A DNA stretch of 38,950 nucleotides from Weissella hellenica (GTDB taxonomy: Bacteria > Bacillota > Bacilli > Lactobacillales > Lactobacillaceae): assembly GCF_005405545.1 (NCBI RefSeq), contig NZ_BJEG01000016.1, forward strand, positions 1-38,950. The letters run 5' to 3'. A model generated the notes under the pieces. That model did no database searches, was not told the origin of the DNA, and saw only the letters and a list, made by a program, of their open reading frames with translations. The translations under genes were made by a program, and so were the position numbers. Of the stretch, positions 9,663 through 18,270 are shown piece after piece. Each line of letters opens with the position of its first letter. The first letter of the stretch is position 1.

Positions 9663-11495
9663 TTATTTCTTATCGTCATCTGATACATCTTCAAAGTCGC
9701 CATCAACAGTATTGTCATCTGCTTGACCTTCTTGTGCGGCACCTTCTTGACCTTCAGCTGGTTGTGCTTGTTGGTACAATTTAACAGCTAATTCTTGAGA
9801 AACTTTTTCCAAAGCTTCCTTCTTGGCCTTCATATCTTCTAAGTTATCAGCTTCCTTCGCTGCTTTCAAGTCTGCAACGCCATCTTCTACAGGTTTCTTA
9901 TCATCTTCAGGCAACTTGTCGCCAACTTCTTCCAACGTCTTTTCTGATTGGAAAATTAATTGGTCAACTTCGTTACGTAAATCAGCTTCTTCCTTACGTG
10001 ACTTATCAGCCTCTTCGTTAGCCTTTGCGTCATTCATCATACGTTCAATTTCTTCATCTGACAATGATCCTGAACTTTGGATGGTAATCTTTTGCTCTTT
10101 ATTTGTTCCCAAATCCTTAGCAGATACAGAAACAATACCGTTACGGTCAATGTCAAACTTAACTTCAATTTGAGGTACACCACGTGGTGCAGCTGGAATA
10201 TCTGCTAATTGGAAACGACCTAATGTCTTGTTATCGGCAGCCATTGAACGCTCACCTTGCAAAACATGAATATCAACGGCAGGTTGGTTATCAGCAGCTG
10301 TTGAGAAAGTTTGTGACTTTGATGTTGGAATAGTCGTGTTACGATCAATCAACTTTGTAAAGACACCACCCATTGTTTCAATTCCCAATGACAATGGTGT
10401 AACATCAAGCAAAACCACATCCTTAACATCACCAGTGATAACACCACCTTGAACAGCGGCACCAAGGGCTACAGCTTCGTCAGGGTTAATTGAGTGATCA
10501 GGTTCCTTACCAGTCAAGCTCTTAACAGATTCTTGAACAGCAGGAATACGAGTTGAACCACCATTTAGGATAACCTTGTCAATTTCATCAATTGATAGAC
10601 CAGCATCCTTCAAAGCACTGCGCACAGGTGCTTCAGCACGCTTTACCAAATCAGCTGTCAATTGGTTGAATTGTGCACGAGACAAAGTCGTTTGCAAGTG
10701 CAATGGACCTTCGTTAGTTGCTGTAATAAATGGTAAGTCGATTTGTGCTTCAGTAGCTGAAGACAAAGTCTTCTTAGCTGTTTCAGCTGCATCCTTTAGA
10801 CGTTGCAAAGCAAGCTTATCATTCTTTAAGTCAACACCGTGTTCCTTCTTAAAGCCATCAGCTAGCCAGTCGATAACCTTTTGGTCAAAGTCGTCACCAC
10901 CAAGGTGAGTGTCACCATTTGTTGACAATACTTCGAATACACCATCACCTAATTCAAGGACAGAAACATCAAACGTTCCACCACCCAAATCGTAAACCAA
11001 AATCTTTTGGTCTTGGTCTAGTTTATCCAAACCATATGCTAATGAAGAAGCAGTTGGCTCGTTAACAATACGTTCAACTTGCAATCCAGCAATCTTACCG
11101 GCATCCTTCGTTGCTTGACGTTGTGCGTCATTAAAGTAAGCTGGCACAGTGATAACAGCTTTATCAACTGTTTCACCCAAGTAATCTTCAGCATATTTCT
11201 TGATATATTGCAAAATCATAGCTGAAATTTCTTGTGGTGTATAGTCCTTACCATCAACCGTTACTTTGTAACCAGGCTCACCCATATGTGACTTGATTGA
11301 CAAGATTGTATCAGGATTAGTAATCGCTTGACGCTTTGCTGTATCTCCAACTTGCGTCTCACCGTTCTTAAATGAAACAGCTGATGGTGTAGTACGACCA
11401 CCATTAGGATTAGTAATAATCTTTGGTGCGCCACCTTCCATAACAGCAACAGCTGAATTTGTAGTTCCTAAGTCAATTCCAATGATCTTTGACAT
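9663..11495 (-). CDS. dnaK: Molecular chaperone DnaK (Hsp70)
   Basis: 610 aa, typical for Gram-positive DnaK. The N-terminal ATPase begins with [15 protein letters not shown] and carries [34 protein letters not shown] and [13 protein letters not shown]. The linker [14 protein letters not shown] leads into the substrate-binding domain, a helical lid and an acidic tail. It folds and protects proteins in an ATP cycle with GrpE and DnaJ. It is third in the HrcA/CIRCE-controlled operon, 66 bp after grpE, with an AGAGGT ribosome site. Confidence 0.98.
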   Translation of the reverse strand: MSKIIGIDLGTTNSAVAVMEGGAPKIITNPNGGRTTPSAVSFKNGETQVGDTAKRQAITNPDTILSIKSHMGEPGYKVTVDGKDYTPQEISAMILQYIKKYAEDYLGETVDKAVITVPAYFNDAQRQATKDAGKIAGLQVERIVNEPTASSLAYGLDKLDQDQKILVYDLGGGTFDVSVLELGDGVFEVLSTNGDTHLGGDDFDQKVIDWLADGFKKEHGVDLKNDKLALQRLKDAAETAKKTLSSATEAQIDLPFITATNEGPLHLQTTLSRAQFNQLTADLVKRAEAPVRSALKDAGLSIDEIDKVILNGGSTRIPAVQESVKSLTGKEPDHSINPDEAVALGAAVQGGVITGDVKDVVLLDVTPLSLGIETMGGVFTKLIDRNTTIPTSKSQTFSTAADNQPAVDIHVLQGERSMAADNKTLGRFQLADIPAAPRGVPQIEVKFDIDRNGIVSVSAKDLGTNKEQKITIQSSGSLSDEEIERMMNDAKANEEADKSRKEEADLRNEVDQLIFQSEKTLEEVGDKLPEDDKKPVEDGVADLKAAKEADNLEDMKAKKEALEKVSQELAVKLYQQAQPAEGQEGAAQEGQADDNTVDGDFEDVSDDDKK

Positions 11496-11561
11496 AATAA
11501 TTTACCTCTTATTGATCAGATTTTTGTTATTTGTTAAATACTAATAATAATGAATAACTGC

Positions 11562-12107
11562 TTAATTATAAACAGATACCATTGCTGGTCGAACAACACG
11601 ATCAGCTAAAACATAACCCTTTTGAAGAACCGTTGCAATGGTGTCTGCTGGATGATCATCATCAGCAGGCACAGATTGAATTGCTTGGTGGAAGTTAGGA
11701 TCAAATGCTTCACCAGCCTCACCGACTGCTTTCACATCATGTTCTTCAAGCGCTGAAATTAGCGTTTTATACACCATCTCAACACCCGTCTTAATTTGTT
11801 GTGCTGAATCATCATCAGCTTCAACTTGCAAGGCACGCTCTAGATTATCTACAGCTGGTAAAATTGATTGTGCTAATTTTTGATTAGCAAATTTAACAGC
11901 TTGTGATTGCTCCTTTGCATATCGTGCCTGCATGTTTTGCATTTCTGCATGAGCACGCAAGTACTTATCTTCTGCCTCAGAAACCTTAGCTTCTAAATCA
12001 GAAATTTGATCTACCGTAGAAGTTGTTTCTTCATTATCGGTGTCAACATTAATTTGTTCACCGGTAACTTCGATTTCTTCTTCAGGAGTCTGCTTTTCCT
12101 TTGACAT
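11562..12107 (-). CDS. grpE: Nucleotide exchange factor GrpE
   Basis: 181 aa. It has an acidic disordered N-terminus, then a long coiled coil (DLEAKVSEAEDKYLRAHAEMQN, about residues 37-85), then the compact beta domain with FDPNFHQAIQSVP and VLQKGYVLADRVVRPAMVSV. It releases ADP from DnaK. It lies 15 bp downstream of hrcA and upstream of dnaK. Confidence 0.97.
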   Translation of the reverse strand: MSKEKQTPEEEIEVTGEQINVDTDNEETTSTVDQISDLEAKVSEAEDKYLRAHAEMQNMQARYAKEQSQAVKFANQKLAQSILPAVDNLERALQVEADDDSAQQIKTGVEMVYKTLISALEEHDVKAVGEAGEAFDPNFHQAIQSVPADDDHPADTIATVLQKGYVLADRVVRPAMVSVYN

Positions 12108-12122
12108 GTTAACACCTCTTTT

Positions 12123-13148
12123 CTAACGATAATATTCTAGTAACTGTTGCGTTAAAGCACTTCGGAACGCATCAACCAAGCCTATCATGTCAGCGTACCG
12201 CATGGATGTCGGACCTAATATGGCTATTGCACCCACCCCGTACTGTGTAACACGATATGTGGCTGATACTAAACTATATGGTGATAGCAAACTGTTACCA
12301 TTCTCATCACCAATTTGTACCATCACTCCGTCATTTGCCGTTCCAACAACTCGTCGCATATCTATGGCAGAATCAAGCAATTGATATAATTGCTTGATAT
12401 CTTGCAAACTAGAATCAGTCGTGAAGTCAAGAACATTTAAATAACCGCCGATGAACACTTTATCATGAATAGAACGTGCCAATACATCACCGAATAGTTG
12501 TAAAAATGCAACTGGTGTTCGAATTGTACGTTCCATCTGCCAAGGTAAGTCACCAGTTAACGTTCGTAATACTTCAATAATAGGTTGATTAACTAATGTC
12601 TTATTAATGTAATCAACCATATCATCAAGATGCTTTACGGACATCCCTTCTGGTAAACGAAAACTTTGACTTGTAACTTGTCCATCATTCGTAACAATAA
12701 TCGCCATAATTTGTTGACCATTAATTGGTACTAGGCGAAAACCTGATAATCGAATATCTGCTGATTCAGGTTTTAGAGCAACAACCGTATAACCTGTTAG
12801 GCTTGCTAATTCATTTACCATTGTTTGCATCAAATCATCAATTTCTTGAAAATTACGATTAAACACATGTTCTAAAGATTCCTGAACAATTTTTGATAAA
12901 TGTTGCTGACGCATCAATTCGTCAACATAATAACGATAGCCTCGCTGTGAAGGGACGCGACCAGATGAAGTGTGCTCTTTTTGTAGCAAGCCCAATTCCT
13001 CTAATAGTGCCATTTCATTACGCACAGTTGCTGAACTTACTGTTAAATCTAATTCACTTAATAAAGTTTTAGACCCAACAGCTCTGCCGATTTTTGCGTA
13101 ATCACGAATTATTGTGGCTAATATTAGCCGCTGTCTTTCCGTTAACAT
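12123..13148 (-). CDS. hrcA: Heat-inducible transcription repressor HrcA
   Basis: 341 aa from the chosen ATG. It represses class I heat-shock genes by binding CIRCE. The N-terminal winged helix includes VGSKTLLSELDLTVSSATVRNEM and GLLQKEHTSSGRVPSQRGYRYYVD, both hallmark HrcA segments. A GAF-like region and dimerisation insert follow. The open frame could start three codons earlier at a GTG (13157), but that GTG overlaps the AAGGAGG ribosome site itself. The ATG at 13148 lies eight bases after the site and gives the usual MLTERQ N-terminus. First gene of the operon; it should be autoregulated by the two CIRCE elements upstream. Confidence 0.97.
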   Translation of the reverse strand: MLTERQRLILATIIRDYAKIGRAVGSKTLLSELDLTVSSATVRNEMALLEELGLLQKEHTSSGRVPSQRGYRYYVDELMRQQHLSKIVQESLEHVFNRNFQEIDDLMQTMVNELASLTGYTVVALKPESADIRLSGFRLVPINGQQIMAIIVTNDGQVTSQSFRLPEGMSVKHLDDMVDYINKTLVNQPIIEVLRTLTGDLPWQMERTIRTPVAFLQLFGDVLARSIHDKVFIGGYLNVLDFTTDSSLQDIKQLYQLLDSAIDMRRVVGTANDGVMVQIGDENGNSLLSPYSLVSATYRVTQYGVGAIAILGPTSMRYADMIGLVDAFRSALTQQLLEYYR

Positions 13149-13161
13149 ACGCTCCACCTCC

Positions 13162-13188
13162 TTAGCACTCTCAACTACTTCGTGCTAA
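13162..13188. promoter_or_regulatory. CIRCE operator, proximal copy
   Basis: TTAGCACTC, nine bases, TCGTGCTAA. The left half-site is perfect, and the right differs from GAGTGCTAA at its first two positions. It lies between the -10 box and the hrcA ribosome site, overlapping the transcript start region and the 5' leader. Confidence 0.9.
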
Positions 13189-13193
13189 CAGTT

Positions 13194-13225
13194 ATTATAG
13201 TACACGCCTTATATCTAAATGTCAA
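13194..13225 (-). promoter_or_regulatory. Promoter of the hrcA operon
   Basis: The minus strand has a perfect TTGACA (13220-13225) and a perfect TATAAT (13194-13199), but they are 20 bp apart. Using the overlapping TACTAT as -10 restores a 17-bp spacer with a 4/6 match. Either way the promoter sits between two CIRCE operators, so HrcA binding should block it. Confidence 0.75.
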
Positions 13226-13230
13226 CACTT

Positions 13231-13257
13231 TTAGCACTCTTTGTTATAAAGTGCTAA
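13231..13257. promoter_or_regulatory. CIRCE operator, distal copy
   Basis: TTAGCACTC, nine bases, AAGTGCTAA, a near-consensus CIRCE with one mismatch in the right half. It lies immediately upstream of the -35 box. Confidence 0.93.
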
Positions 13258-13307
13258 TTTATTTTTAAAAGTGCTACTATAACTAAGTTTTTAGCCAATT
13301 TAAGCAG

Positions 13308-13353
13308 TTAAAAATCCGTTAATTTGCTTATAACTAAGTAAATTAACGGATTT
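13308..13353 (-). terminator. Terminator upstream of the hrcA promoter
   Basis: AAATCCGTTAATTT (13312-13325) pairs perfectly with 13340-13353, a 14-bp stem. The minus-strand exit is TTTTTAAC. It would insulate the heat-shock operon from transcription arriving from the polysaccharide region. Confidence 0.7.
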
Positions 13354-13518
13354 CGCCATATTTACTTCCCAATATTTACTTGCCCATCTTTAACGAGACT
13401 CACCTACAATAACATTCCCTGCATAGCCAAAACCAGCCTTTTTTCATCAAAATTCTCCTTAATGTTCTTGTCTCTTTCAATAACGTATATAAGGACGTTC
13501 AAGATAATTTTTTGTCTA

Positions 13519-13745
13519 TTAAATAACTACTATTATTTTTTTGAGAGCTTTTGTTTTCGGGTCAAAATAATACCATGTGCCATCAATTAGCTGCCAATCT
13601 ACAAGTAATATATTGTTGCGGGCATATTGTCTTTCACCTAATTCATTCGTTTGCCACCTGTTAAATAGAAAGAGTGCACTATTTTTATCATTAATATTTT
13701 GGATCATATTACAATTATGAACAATAAAATTTGATATTACAGGTT
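13519..13745 (-). pseudogene. Fragment of a glucan-binding-type (YG) repeat protein
   Basis: An open frame of about 75 codons, 62 from its first ATG (13707). It contains VDWQLIDGTWYYFDPKTKAL, a clear cell-wall/glucan-binding repeat unit of the kind found at the ends of glucansucrases and GH25 lysozymes, and a weaker partial unit (ERQYARNN) before it. There is no signal peptide or catalytic domain, and a stop lies just upstream of the open stretch. I read it as the 3' remnant of a larger deleted gene rather than a functional small protein. Between 13354 and 13518 I see nothing recognisable. Confidence 0.6.
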
Positions 13746-13819
13746 ATGTAACTTTTCTTAATGAGATTATCAATATCTACCTTTATTGACTGAGTCTATT
13801 ACTAATAATATAGTGAATT

Positions 13820-13873
13820 AAAACAAAACTGGCCAGAAAAATTCGGCTCTATACCGAAATTTTTCTGGCCAGT
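13820..13873 (-). terminator. Long hairpin terminator after the 347-aa acyltransferase
   Basis: The arms at 13828-13846 and 13854-13873 (ACTGGCCAGAAAAATT and complement) form a stem of about 18 bp with one bulge. The minus-strand exit is TTTTGTTTTAA. It ends the polysaccharide locus. Confidence 0.8.
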
Positions 13874-13958
13874 TATACATATATAATTTTAATCTAATTT
13901 TTGGAATATATTAATTTAGCAGATAAAAATATACTTAAATTTATTTTATCTATTACAC

Positions 13959-15002
13959 TTATTTTGTAAGAAATACAAAAGATGGAAATTTAGGTATTTT
14001 TGTTATTGCCCAAACACAAACAAATGAAACAATTAATACAAACAAGGCTAGTATGATTGTATTTAATAATCCCGAATGAAAAATATTAAATTTTAGAATA
14101 AAATTCAAAAAAACATAGTGCACGATGTAGACACCATAAGTTAAACTGCTAAGTTTTATAATAGAATTCTGCAATGATTTTGACTTAGATATAAACCCTT
14201 CAAAATAAGGATCTAATTTCTCAATAACTAAAATAAGAAAACTTCCGGGAATAAATATCCATATTTGTGTGTACCAAATCGTAGACATCATTCCAGCTGG
14301 TGATAATTGCTTTGTATTAATTACAAATAATACGAAACTAATTATTGCACCAACTCCCAATAAAATAAATGTTTTTTTTGATTTAACAATATCATTTAAA
14401 TAACTCCCAAATATCAACAAGGCCAACATAATAAAAACGAGTCCCCATGATCCACTCATATTCCACTGAAATGGCACGAGCTTATTTTGAGTAAAACTAG
14501 CTGTTAAAGTTCCAATTCCCAACAGGGATGCTCCCACTATAAATATAGATCCTAAATATTGAGTAAAATATTTTTTAGCAATAGATAGTATAGGGACAAG
14601 TACATAAATAACAGGCAATAATTGAATATACCACATTTGAGGCATTGGCCGATTTTGAAAAGTTATATTTTGAAGTAACAAAGCTATAGATTTATTATTT
14701 AAAATAAAATACGTATACAAAGAAAATAAAAAGGTCCAAAGAATCGTCGAATAAACCATTGGTAGCATATTATGATGTACAAATTTATCCATCTTATCCT
14801 GTACCGTATAATCTCTATTCAGCATTAAGTAACCGGAAATCATTAAAAACAATGGAACACCCATACGTCCAATTAATTGCAGAATAACGGTAGTCTTAGT
14901 TATTGGACTTTGATTTAGATTTTCATTGACATGATTAAAAACAACACAAAGTATAGCAAATAATCGTGCAATATCTATCCATAAATAACGTTTTTTAATC
15001 AT
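13959..15002 (-). CDS. Membrane acyltransferase, acyltransferase-3 type
   Basis: 347 aa with about ten membrane segments. The N-terminus has WIDIARLFAILCVVFNHV, matching the family pattern of an early Asp/Arg followed by a helix ending in His, then GVPLFLMISGYLML and a basic loop. Such proteins add acetyl or other acyl groups to surface polysaccharide sugars. It is last in the polysaccharide locus but set apart from the GlfT-like genes by a terminator and an ISL3-like fragment, so it is probably transcribed separately. GAGG precedes the ATG at a longer than ideal distance. The acyl donor and target sugar are unknown. Confidence 0.82.
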   Translation of the reverse strand: MIKKRYLWIDIARLFAILCVVFNHVNENLNQSPITKTTVILQLIGRMGVPLFLMISGYLMLNRDYTVQDKMDKFVHHNMLPMVYSTILWTFLFSLYTYFILNNKSIALLLQNITFQNRPMPQMWYIQLLPVIYVLVPILSIAKKYFTQYLGSIFIVGASLLGIGTLTASFTQNKLVPFQWNMSGSWGLVFIMLALLIFGSYLNDIVKSKKTFILLGVGAIISFVLFVINTKQLSPAGMMSTIWYTQIWIFIPGSFLILVIEKLDPYFEGFISKSKSLQNSIIKLSSLTYGVYIVHYVFLNFILKFNIFHSGLLNTIILALFVLIVSFVCVWAITKIPKFPSFVFLTK

Positions 15003-15321
15003 CGAAATTTAGTTTCCTCTACTTTTTGTTCAATTTATGTATAATGTAAGTATAGTATGTACTCACCAATGATAAATACTATCATTAATAGTGGCACCGA
15101 ACAAGTAAACTTTTGTGTTCATTACTATGTATAATTTCTATATTTCAATATTTTTATTGAATAAAAAGTTATTGACGATTATCCCTATAATAACTACTTA
15201 GCCATTTTAATAACTTTTAAATTGATTTTGCAATTTTTACGCTATTTTATACAGAGCCGATATCTTTATTTACAAGTACTAATTACTTCCAAAGACAGAT
15301 TTTGCTTAAAAAAATTATACA
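15003..15321. other. Gene-free spacer
   Basis: AT-rich sequence with no supported gene. It holds an imperfect palindrome ATGATA-TATTTATCAT around 15069-15086 (possible operator or hairpin), several TATA-like boxes without convincing -35 partners, and the ISL3-like end at 15235-15259. Confidence 0.5.
15235..15259. mobile_element. Probable ISL3-like terminal repeat remnant
   Basis: TTTTTACGCTATTTTATACAGAGCC resembles 53-77 (TTTTCACGCTGTTTGACATAGAGCC) at 20 of 25 positions, including the terminal AGAGCC. No transposase fragment adjoins it. It could be the scar of an old element within the polysaccharide locus. Confidence 0.4.
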
Positions 15322-15358
15322 TAAAAAGCAGCCAAATTTATAAAAAATTTGGCTGCTT
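15322..15358 (-). terminator. Terminator after the second GlfT-like gene
   Basis: AAGCAGCCAAATTT (15326-15339) pairs perfectly with 15345-15358, a 14-bp stem with a five-base loop. The minus-strand exit is TTTTTATG. It starts four bases from the stop codon. Confidence 0.85.
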
Positions 15359-15362
15359 AATA

Positions 15363-16271
15363 TTACGAATTAGCATCATGCTTCTCATTCGGAAATTCAA
15401 TAATCGGATTAAATCGCTTACCTGCAGCAATACCATCACGCATAATTTTTAGTCGCTCTGCTTTATCTGGCATGTTTCCTGACTTTAAACGCATATAATC
15501 CCACTTGATTTTTGCCTCGCCACGAACTCGTCGATAAAAATTACGTTTTTGCATCGTATAAACACGATTACGATACATATTAAAGTAACGTGGTACTCGT
15601 TCTGGAATATCATTTGTTATATCATCTTCTGTGTTAGAACGCATCTTATGCGTTACATTAGAAGCTGGCACTAAATATCCAGGCGCAACTCTTAGAGCAC
15701 GCTCTGTATATTCTAAATCATCAATCCAAATAAAGAAGTCCGTAATTGGCAAACCAATTTTACCAACAATATGACGTGGGAATAATACAGAAACAAACGT
15801 ACCATTTTCTACTAATACCGGCTTCGTAAACTTTTTATTTAATGTCGTATTAAATGTACCATATTGACGTAATACATTTCTTACTGATGGTGTCCCATCA
15901 GTGAATAAAACATTTGATGATAAGAAACTAAAGTTTTGATTTTCATTAGCAAATGCTAATAAAGGTTGCAATGAATCTTGATGTACAATCGTATCATCAT
16001 CCATCACCCAAACATAATCATCATCTGTATGTTCATAAAAATGACGAATACCAGCATTAAAGCCACCTGCACCACCGACATTTTCAGCCAAACGGACATA
16101 CTCTATACGCTCACCCAATGATTCTAAATATTCCTTCGTATCATTATCAGAATTATTATCAACAACAATTAAATGCGACAATTTTGGTTCAACAGATTCT
16201 AATGCTGCAATAGCTTCTTTAAGCATTGGTAATCGATTATAGGTAACAATGACTGCACTTACTTTTCCCAT
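15363..16271 (-). CDS. GT2 glycosyltransferase, GlfT-like (probable galactofuranosyltransferase), copy 2
   Basis: 302 aa, cytoplasmic. The GT-A fold starts with VSAVIVTYNRLPMLKEAI. The nucleotide-sugar region has VVDNNSDND, the conserved LAENVGGAGGFNAGIRHF and the metal-binding VWVMDDDT. FIWIDDLEYTERA supplies the probable catalytic base and is the pattern I associate with GlfT-type galactofuranosyltransferases and related rhamnosyltransferases. glf in the same locus favours UDP-galactofuranose as donor. It starts four bases after the upstream paralogue, whose last codons contain AAGGAG, so the two are translationally coupled. A rhamnosyltransferase is the main alternative. Confidence 0.83.
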   Translation of the reverse strand: MGKVSAVIVTYNRLPMLKEAIAALESVEPKLSHLIVVDNNSDNDTKEYLESLGERIEYVRLAENVGGAGGFNAGIRHFYEHTDDDYVWVMDDDTIVHQDSLQPLLAFANENQNFSFLSSNVLFTDGTPSVRNVLRQYGTFNTTLNKKFTKPVLVENGTFVSVLFPRHIVGKIGLPITDFFIWIDDLEYTERALRVAPGYLVPASNVTHKMRSNTEDDITNDIPERVPRYFNMYRNRVYTMQKRNFYRRVRGEAKIKWDYMRLKSGNMPDKAERLKIMRDGIAAGKRFNPIIEFPNEKHDANS

Positions 16272-16275
16272 TTGA

Positions 16276-17175
16276 TTACTCCTTTACCTTGTTCTTCGCA
16301 TATTCCACTGATGGATGGAAAAACCAACCGTGAACAACACCTTTAATTACCATTCTGACACGTAACCATTTTTTGGGTTGTCCATTAAAGAAAATCATTA
16401 ACATTTCGTAGGCTATCCGAATATGAGCCCGCAAAAAACGAACAAACCCACGATTACGACTAAAGTACATTCGATTTCTAAAAGCGTAGAAATATCTTGG
16501 CACACGATTAATTGAATCTAATGAAACATTAGACTCAACATTTTGCGCCATCTTATGAATAATCCGTGACGTTGGCACCATATATCCCGGTAATTGACGT
16601 GCTGCACGTTCAGTGTATTCGATATCATCCCCCCAGATAAAGAATTCTTTAACTGGCAAACCAATTTTTGCAACAATTTGACGCGTGAACATTACTGAAA
16701 CAAAAGTTGCGTTTCGTAATTGCTCCATTTCAGTTGCATCTAATGAAATTTTTTTAAAACGATTGATTGGAAATGGTAAATTCATTTTAGCACGAGTATT
16801 ATCAGTCCAACGGACATCTGAAGCCAAAAACCCAAATTGATTATTAACCTTTTTAGCACCTTCCAGTAGCTCCGTTAGGGCAGATGGTGTTGGTACCGTA
16901 TCATCATCCATTAACCATACGTAGTCATCATCCGTTTCTTCCATAAAGTAACGAACACCTTTGTTAAATCCACCTGCACCACCAATATTCTCAGGTAAAC
17001 GCACATAACGAATTTCACTACCAAGACTAGTTAAATATTCTCGTGTATCTGCTTCACTGTTATTATCAACAATAATAATGTTATTTACCTTTGTATCAGA
17101 ATTCTGTAACGCCGCAATAACTTCTTTTAACATCGGTAGACGATTATACGTCACTACCACAGCACTCACTGTCAT
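16276..17175 (-). CDS. GT2 glycosyltransferase, GlfT-like (probable galactofuranosyltransferase), copy 1
   Basis: 299 aa and clearly paralogous to the next gene: VSAVVVTYNRLPMLKEVI, IVDNNSEAD, LPENIGGAGGFNKGVRYF, VWLMDDDT and FIWGDDIEYTERA line up block by block. The C-terminal part (MVIKGVVHGWFFHPSVEY) is also shared in outline. The pair may add successive galactofuranose residues with different linkages, as the two mycobacterial GlfT enzymes do, or may recognise different acceptors. The expression unit includes the GtrB-like gene upstream, separated by 88 bp that hold a weak imperfect hairpin. Confidence 0.83.
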   Translation of the reverse strand: MTVSAVVVTYNRLPMLKEVIAALQNSDTKVNNIIIVDNNSEADTREYLTSLGSEIRYVRLPENIGGAGGFNKGVRYFMEETDDDYVWLMDDDTVPTPSALTELLEGAKKVNNQFGFLASDVRWTDNTRAKMNLPFPINRFKKISLDATEMEQLRNATFVSVMFTRQIVAKIGLPVKEFFIWGDDIEYTERAARQLPGYMVPTSRIIHKMAQNVESNVSLDSINRVPRYFYAFRNRMYFSRNRGFVRFLRAHIRIAYEMLMIFFNGQPKKWLRVRMVIKGVVHGWFFHPSVEYAKNKVKE

Positions 17176-17263
17176 GTTATTTTCTCCAAACTAAATATAA
17201 TAATTTAATATTAATAAATGAACGATTTATTCGTCATTCATTACCTTAATAGATATACTTTAC

Positions 17264-18193
17264 TTATTTTTCTTTACGTGAAACATAAATTGGCCGATGT
17301 TTTGATTCTAAATAAATATTAGAAATATATCTACCCAAAATACCAATGCTCAATAGTTGCATACCACCAAGAGCTAATACAATAACCACAATTGATGCCC
17401 AACCAAAAACTGAAGTTTCAGGATATATAATTGCTCGAATGAAAACGATGATCGCCCCAATTAATGCTAATAAGAAAGAGAACATTCCCAAAAATGAAAC
17501 TAGCACTAATGGTGCTCTCGAAAAATCAATAAATCCTTCAATCGAGTAACTTAACAATCCCCAAAATGACCACGATGTATTACCAGCAACACGATCCTTA
17601 TTTTCATATTCTAAATACTTTTGCTTAAAACCAACCCAAGAAAAAATTCCCTTTGAGAAACGATTATATTCTGGCATGCTCAAAATCGCATCCACCATTT
17701 GTCGTGTCATAACCCGAAAGTCACGTGCACCTTCAACAATGTGCGTATCTGACATTGCATTAATTAATTTATAAAACAACTTAGAAAACCATGAACGAAG
17801 AATCGGCTCACCTTTACGACTTGTACGCCGCGCTCCAACAGCATCCCAGCCACCTGATGACACACCAGCTAACATTTCGGGTAACATTTCGGGCGGATCT
17901 TGCAGATCAACATCCATTACTGCAATATAATCACCCGTTGCATGTTCCAAACCTGCATATAAGGCTGATTCTTTACCAAAATTACGTGAAAAAGATACAA
18001 AGTGTACTTTTTCATCCTTAGCTGCTAATTTTTCTACTTCAATCATTGTGTTATCTGTAGAACCATCATCAATATACCAATACTCTAGATCATACTCCAA
18101 AAAATTTTGATGCTCCGCTTCTAACGCATTATAAAATAATTCAACAGTATCTTGTTCATTAAAAACAGGAACTACTAATGATAACTTAGACAT
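17264..18193 (-). CDS. GT2 membrane glycosyltransferase, GtrB/DPM1-like
   Basis: 309 aa. The N-terminal GT-A domain (residues 1-225) has LSLVVPVFNEQDTVE, YIDDGSTDNT, FSRNFGKESALYAGL, the metal motif VMDVDLQDPPE, and REPI-like GEPILRSWFSKLFYKLIN. Two C-terminal membrane helices span about 228-255 and 264-290. This is the architecture of GtrB/CsbB/dolichol-phosphate-mannose-synthase relatives that transfer a sugar to undecaprenyl phosphate for use outside the membrane. That would require a GT-C partner transferase, which I do not see here; it may instead work directly in repeat-unit assembly. Confidence 0.82.
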   Translation of the reverse strand: MSKLSLVVPVFNEQDTVELFYNALEAEHQNFLEYDLEYWYIDDGSTDNTMIEVEKLAAKDEKVHFVSFSRNFGKESALYAGLEHATGDYIAVMDVDLQDPPEMLPEMLAGVSSGGWDAVGARRTSRKGEPILRSWFSKLFYKLINAMSDTHIVEGARDFRVMTRQMVDAILSMPEYNRFSKGIFSWVGFKQKYLEYENKDRVAGNTSWSFWGLLSYSIEGFIDFSRAPLVLVSFLGMFSFLLALIGAIIVFIRAIIYPETSVFGWASIVVIVLALGGMQLLSIGILGRYISNIYLESKHRPIYVSRKEK

Positions 18194-18234
18194 AAATTTT
18201 CTTCCTCACTAATTCAACTAACTATAAGTATAAC

Positions 18235-18264
18235 AAAAAAAGTGCCTCATAATTGGCACTTTTT
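18235..18264 (-). terminator. Terminator after the flippase gene
   Basis: AAAAAGTGCC (18237-18246) pairs with GGCACTTTTT (18255-18264), with a run of seven U on the minus strand. It lies just past the wzx stop, splitting the locus between wzx and the GtrB-like gene. Confidence 0.85.
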
Positions 18265-18270
18265 ATTCAT

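Noticed and set aside
9823-10908. Plus-strand open frames opposite dnaK (116 and 110 codons)
   Set aside because: Shadows of a conserved gene with strong codon bias; no start signals and no family resemblance.
13157-13157. GTG start for HrcA three codons upstream
   Set aside because: The GTG overlaps the AAGGAGG ribosome site, while ATG 13148 has ideal spacing and the usual HrcA N-terminus.
15222-15452. Plus-strand open frame of 76 codons at the end of the second GlfT-like gene
   Set aside because: It runs through the terminator hairpin and the ISL3-like remnant and into the antisense of a real gene.
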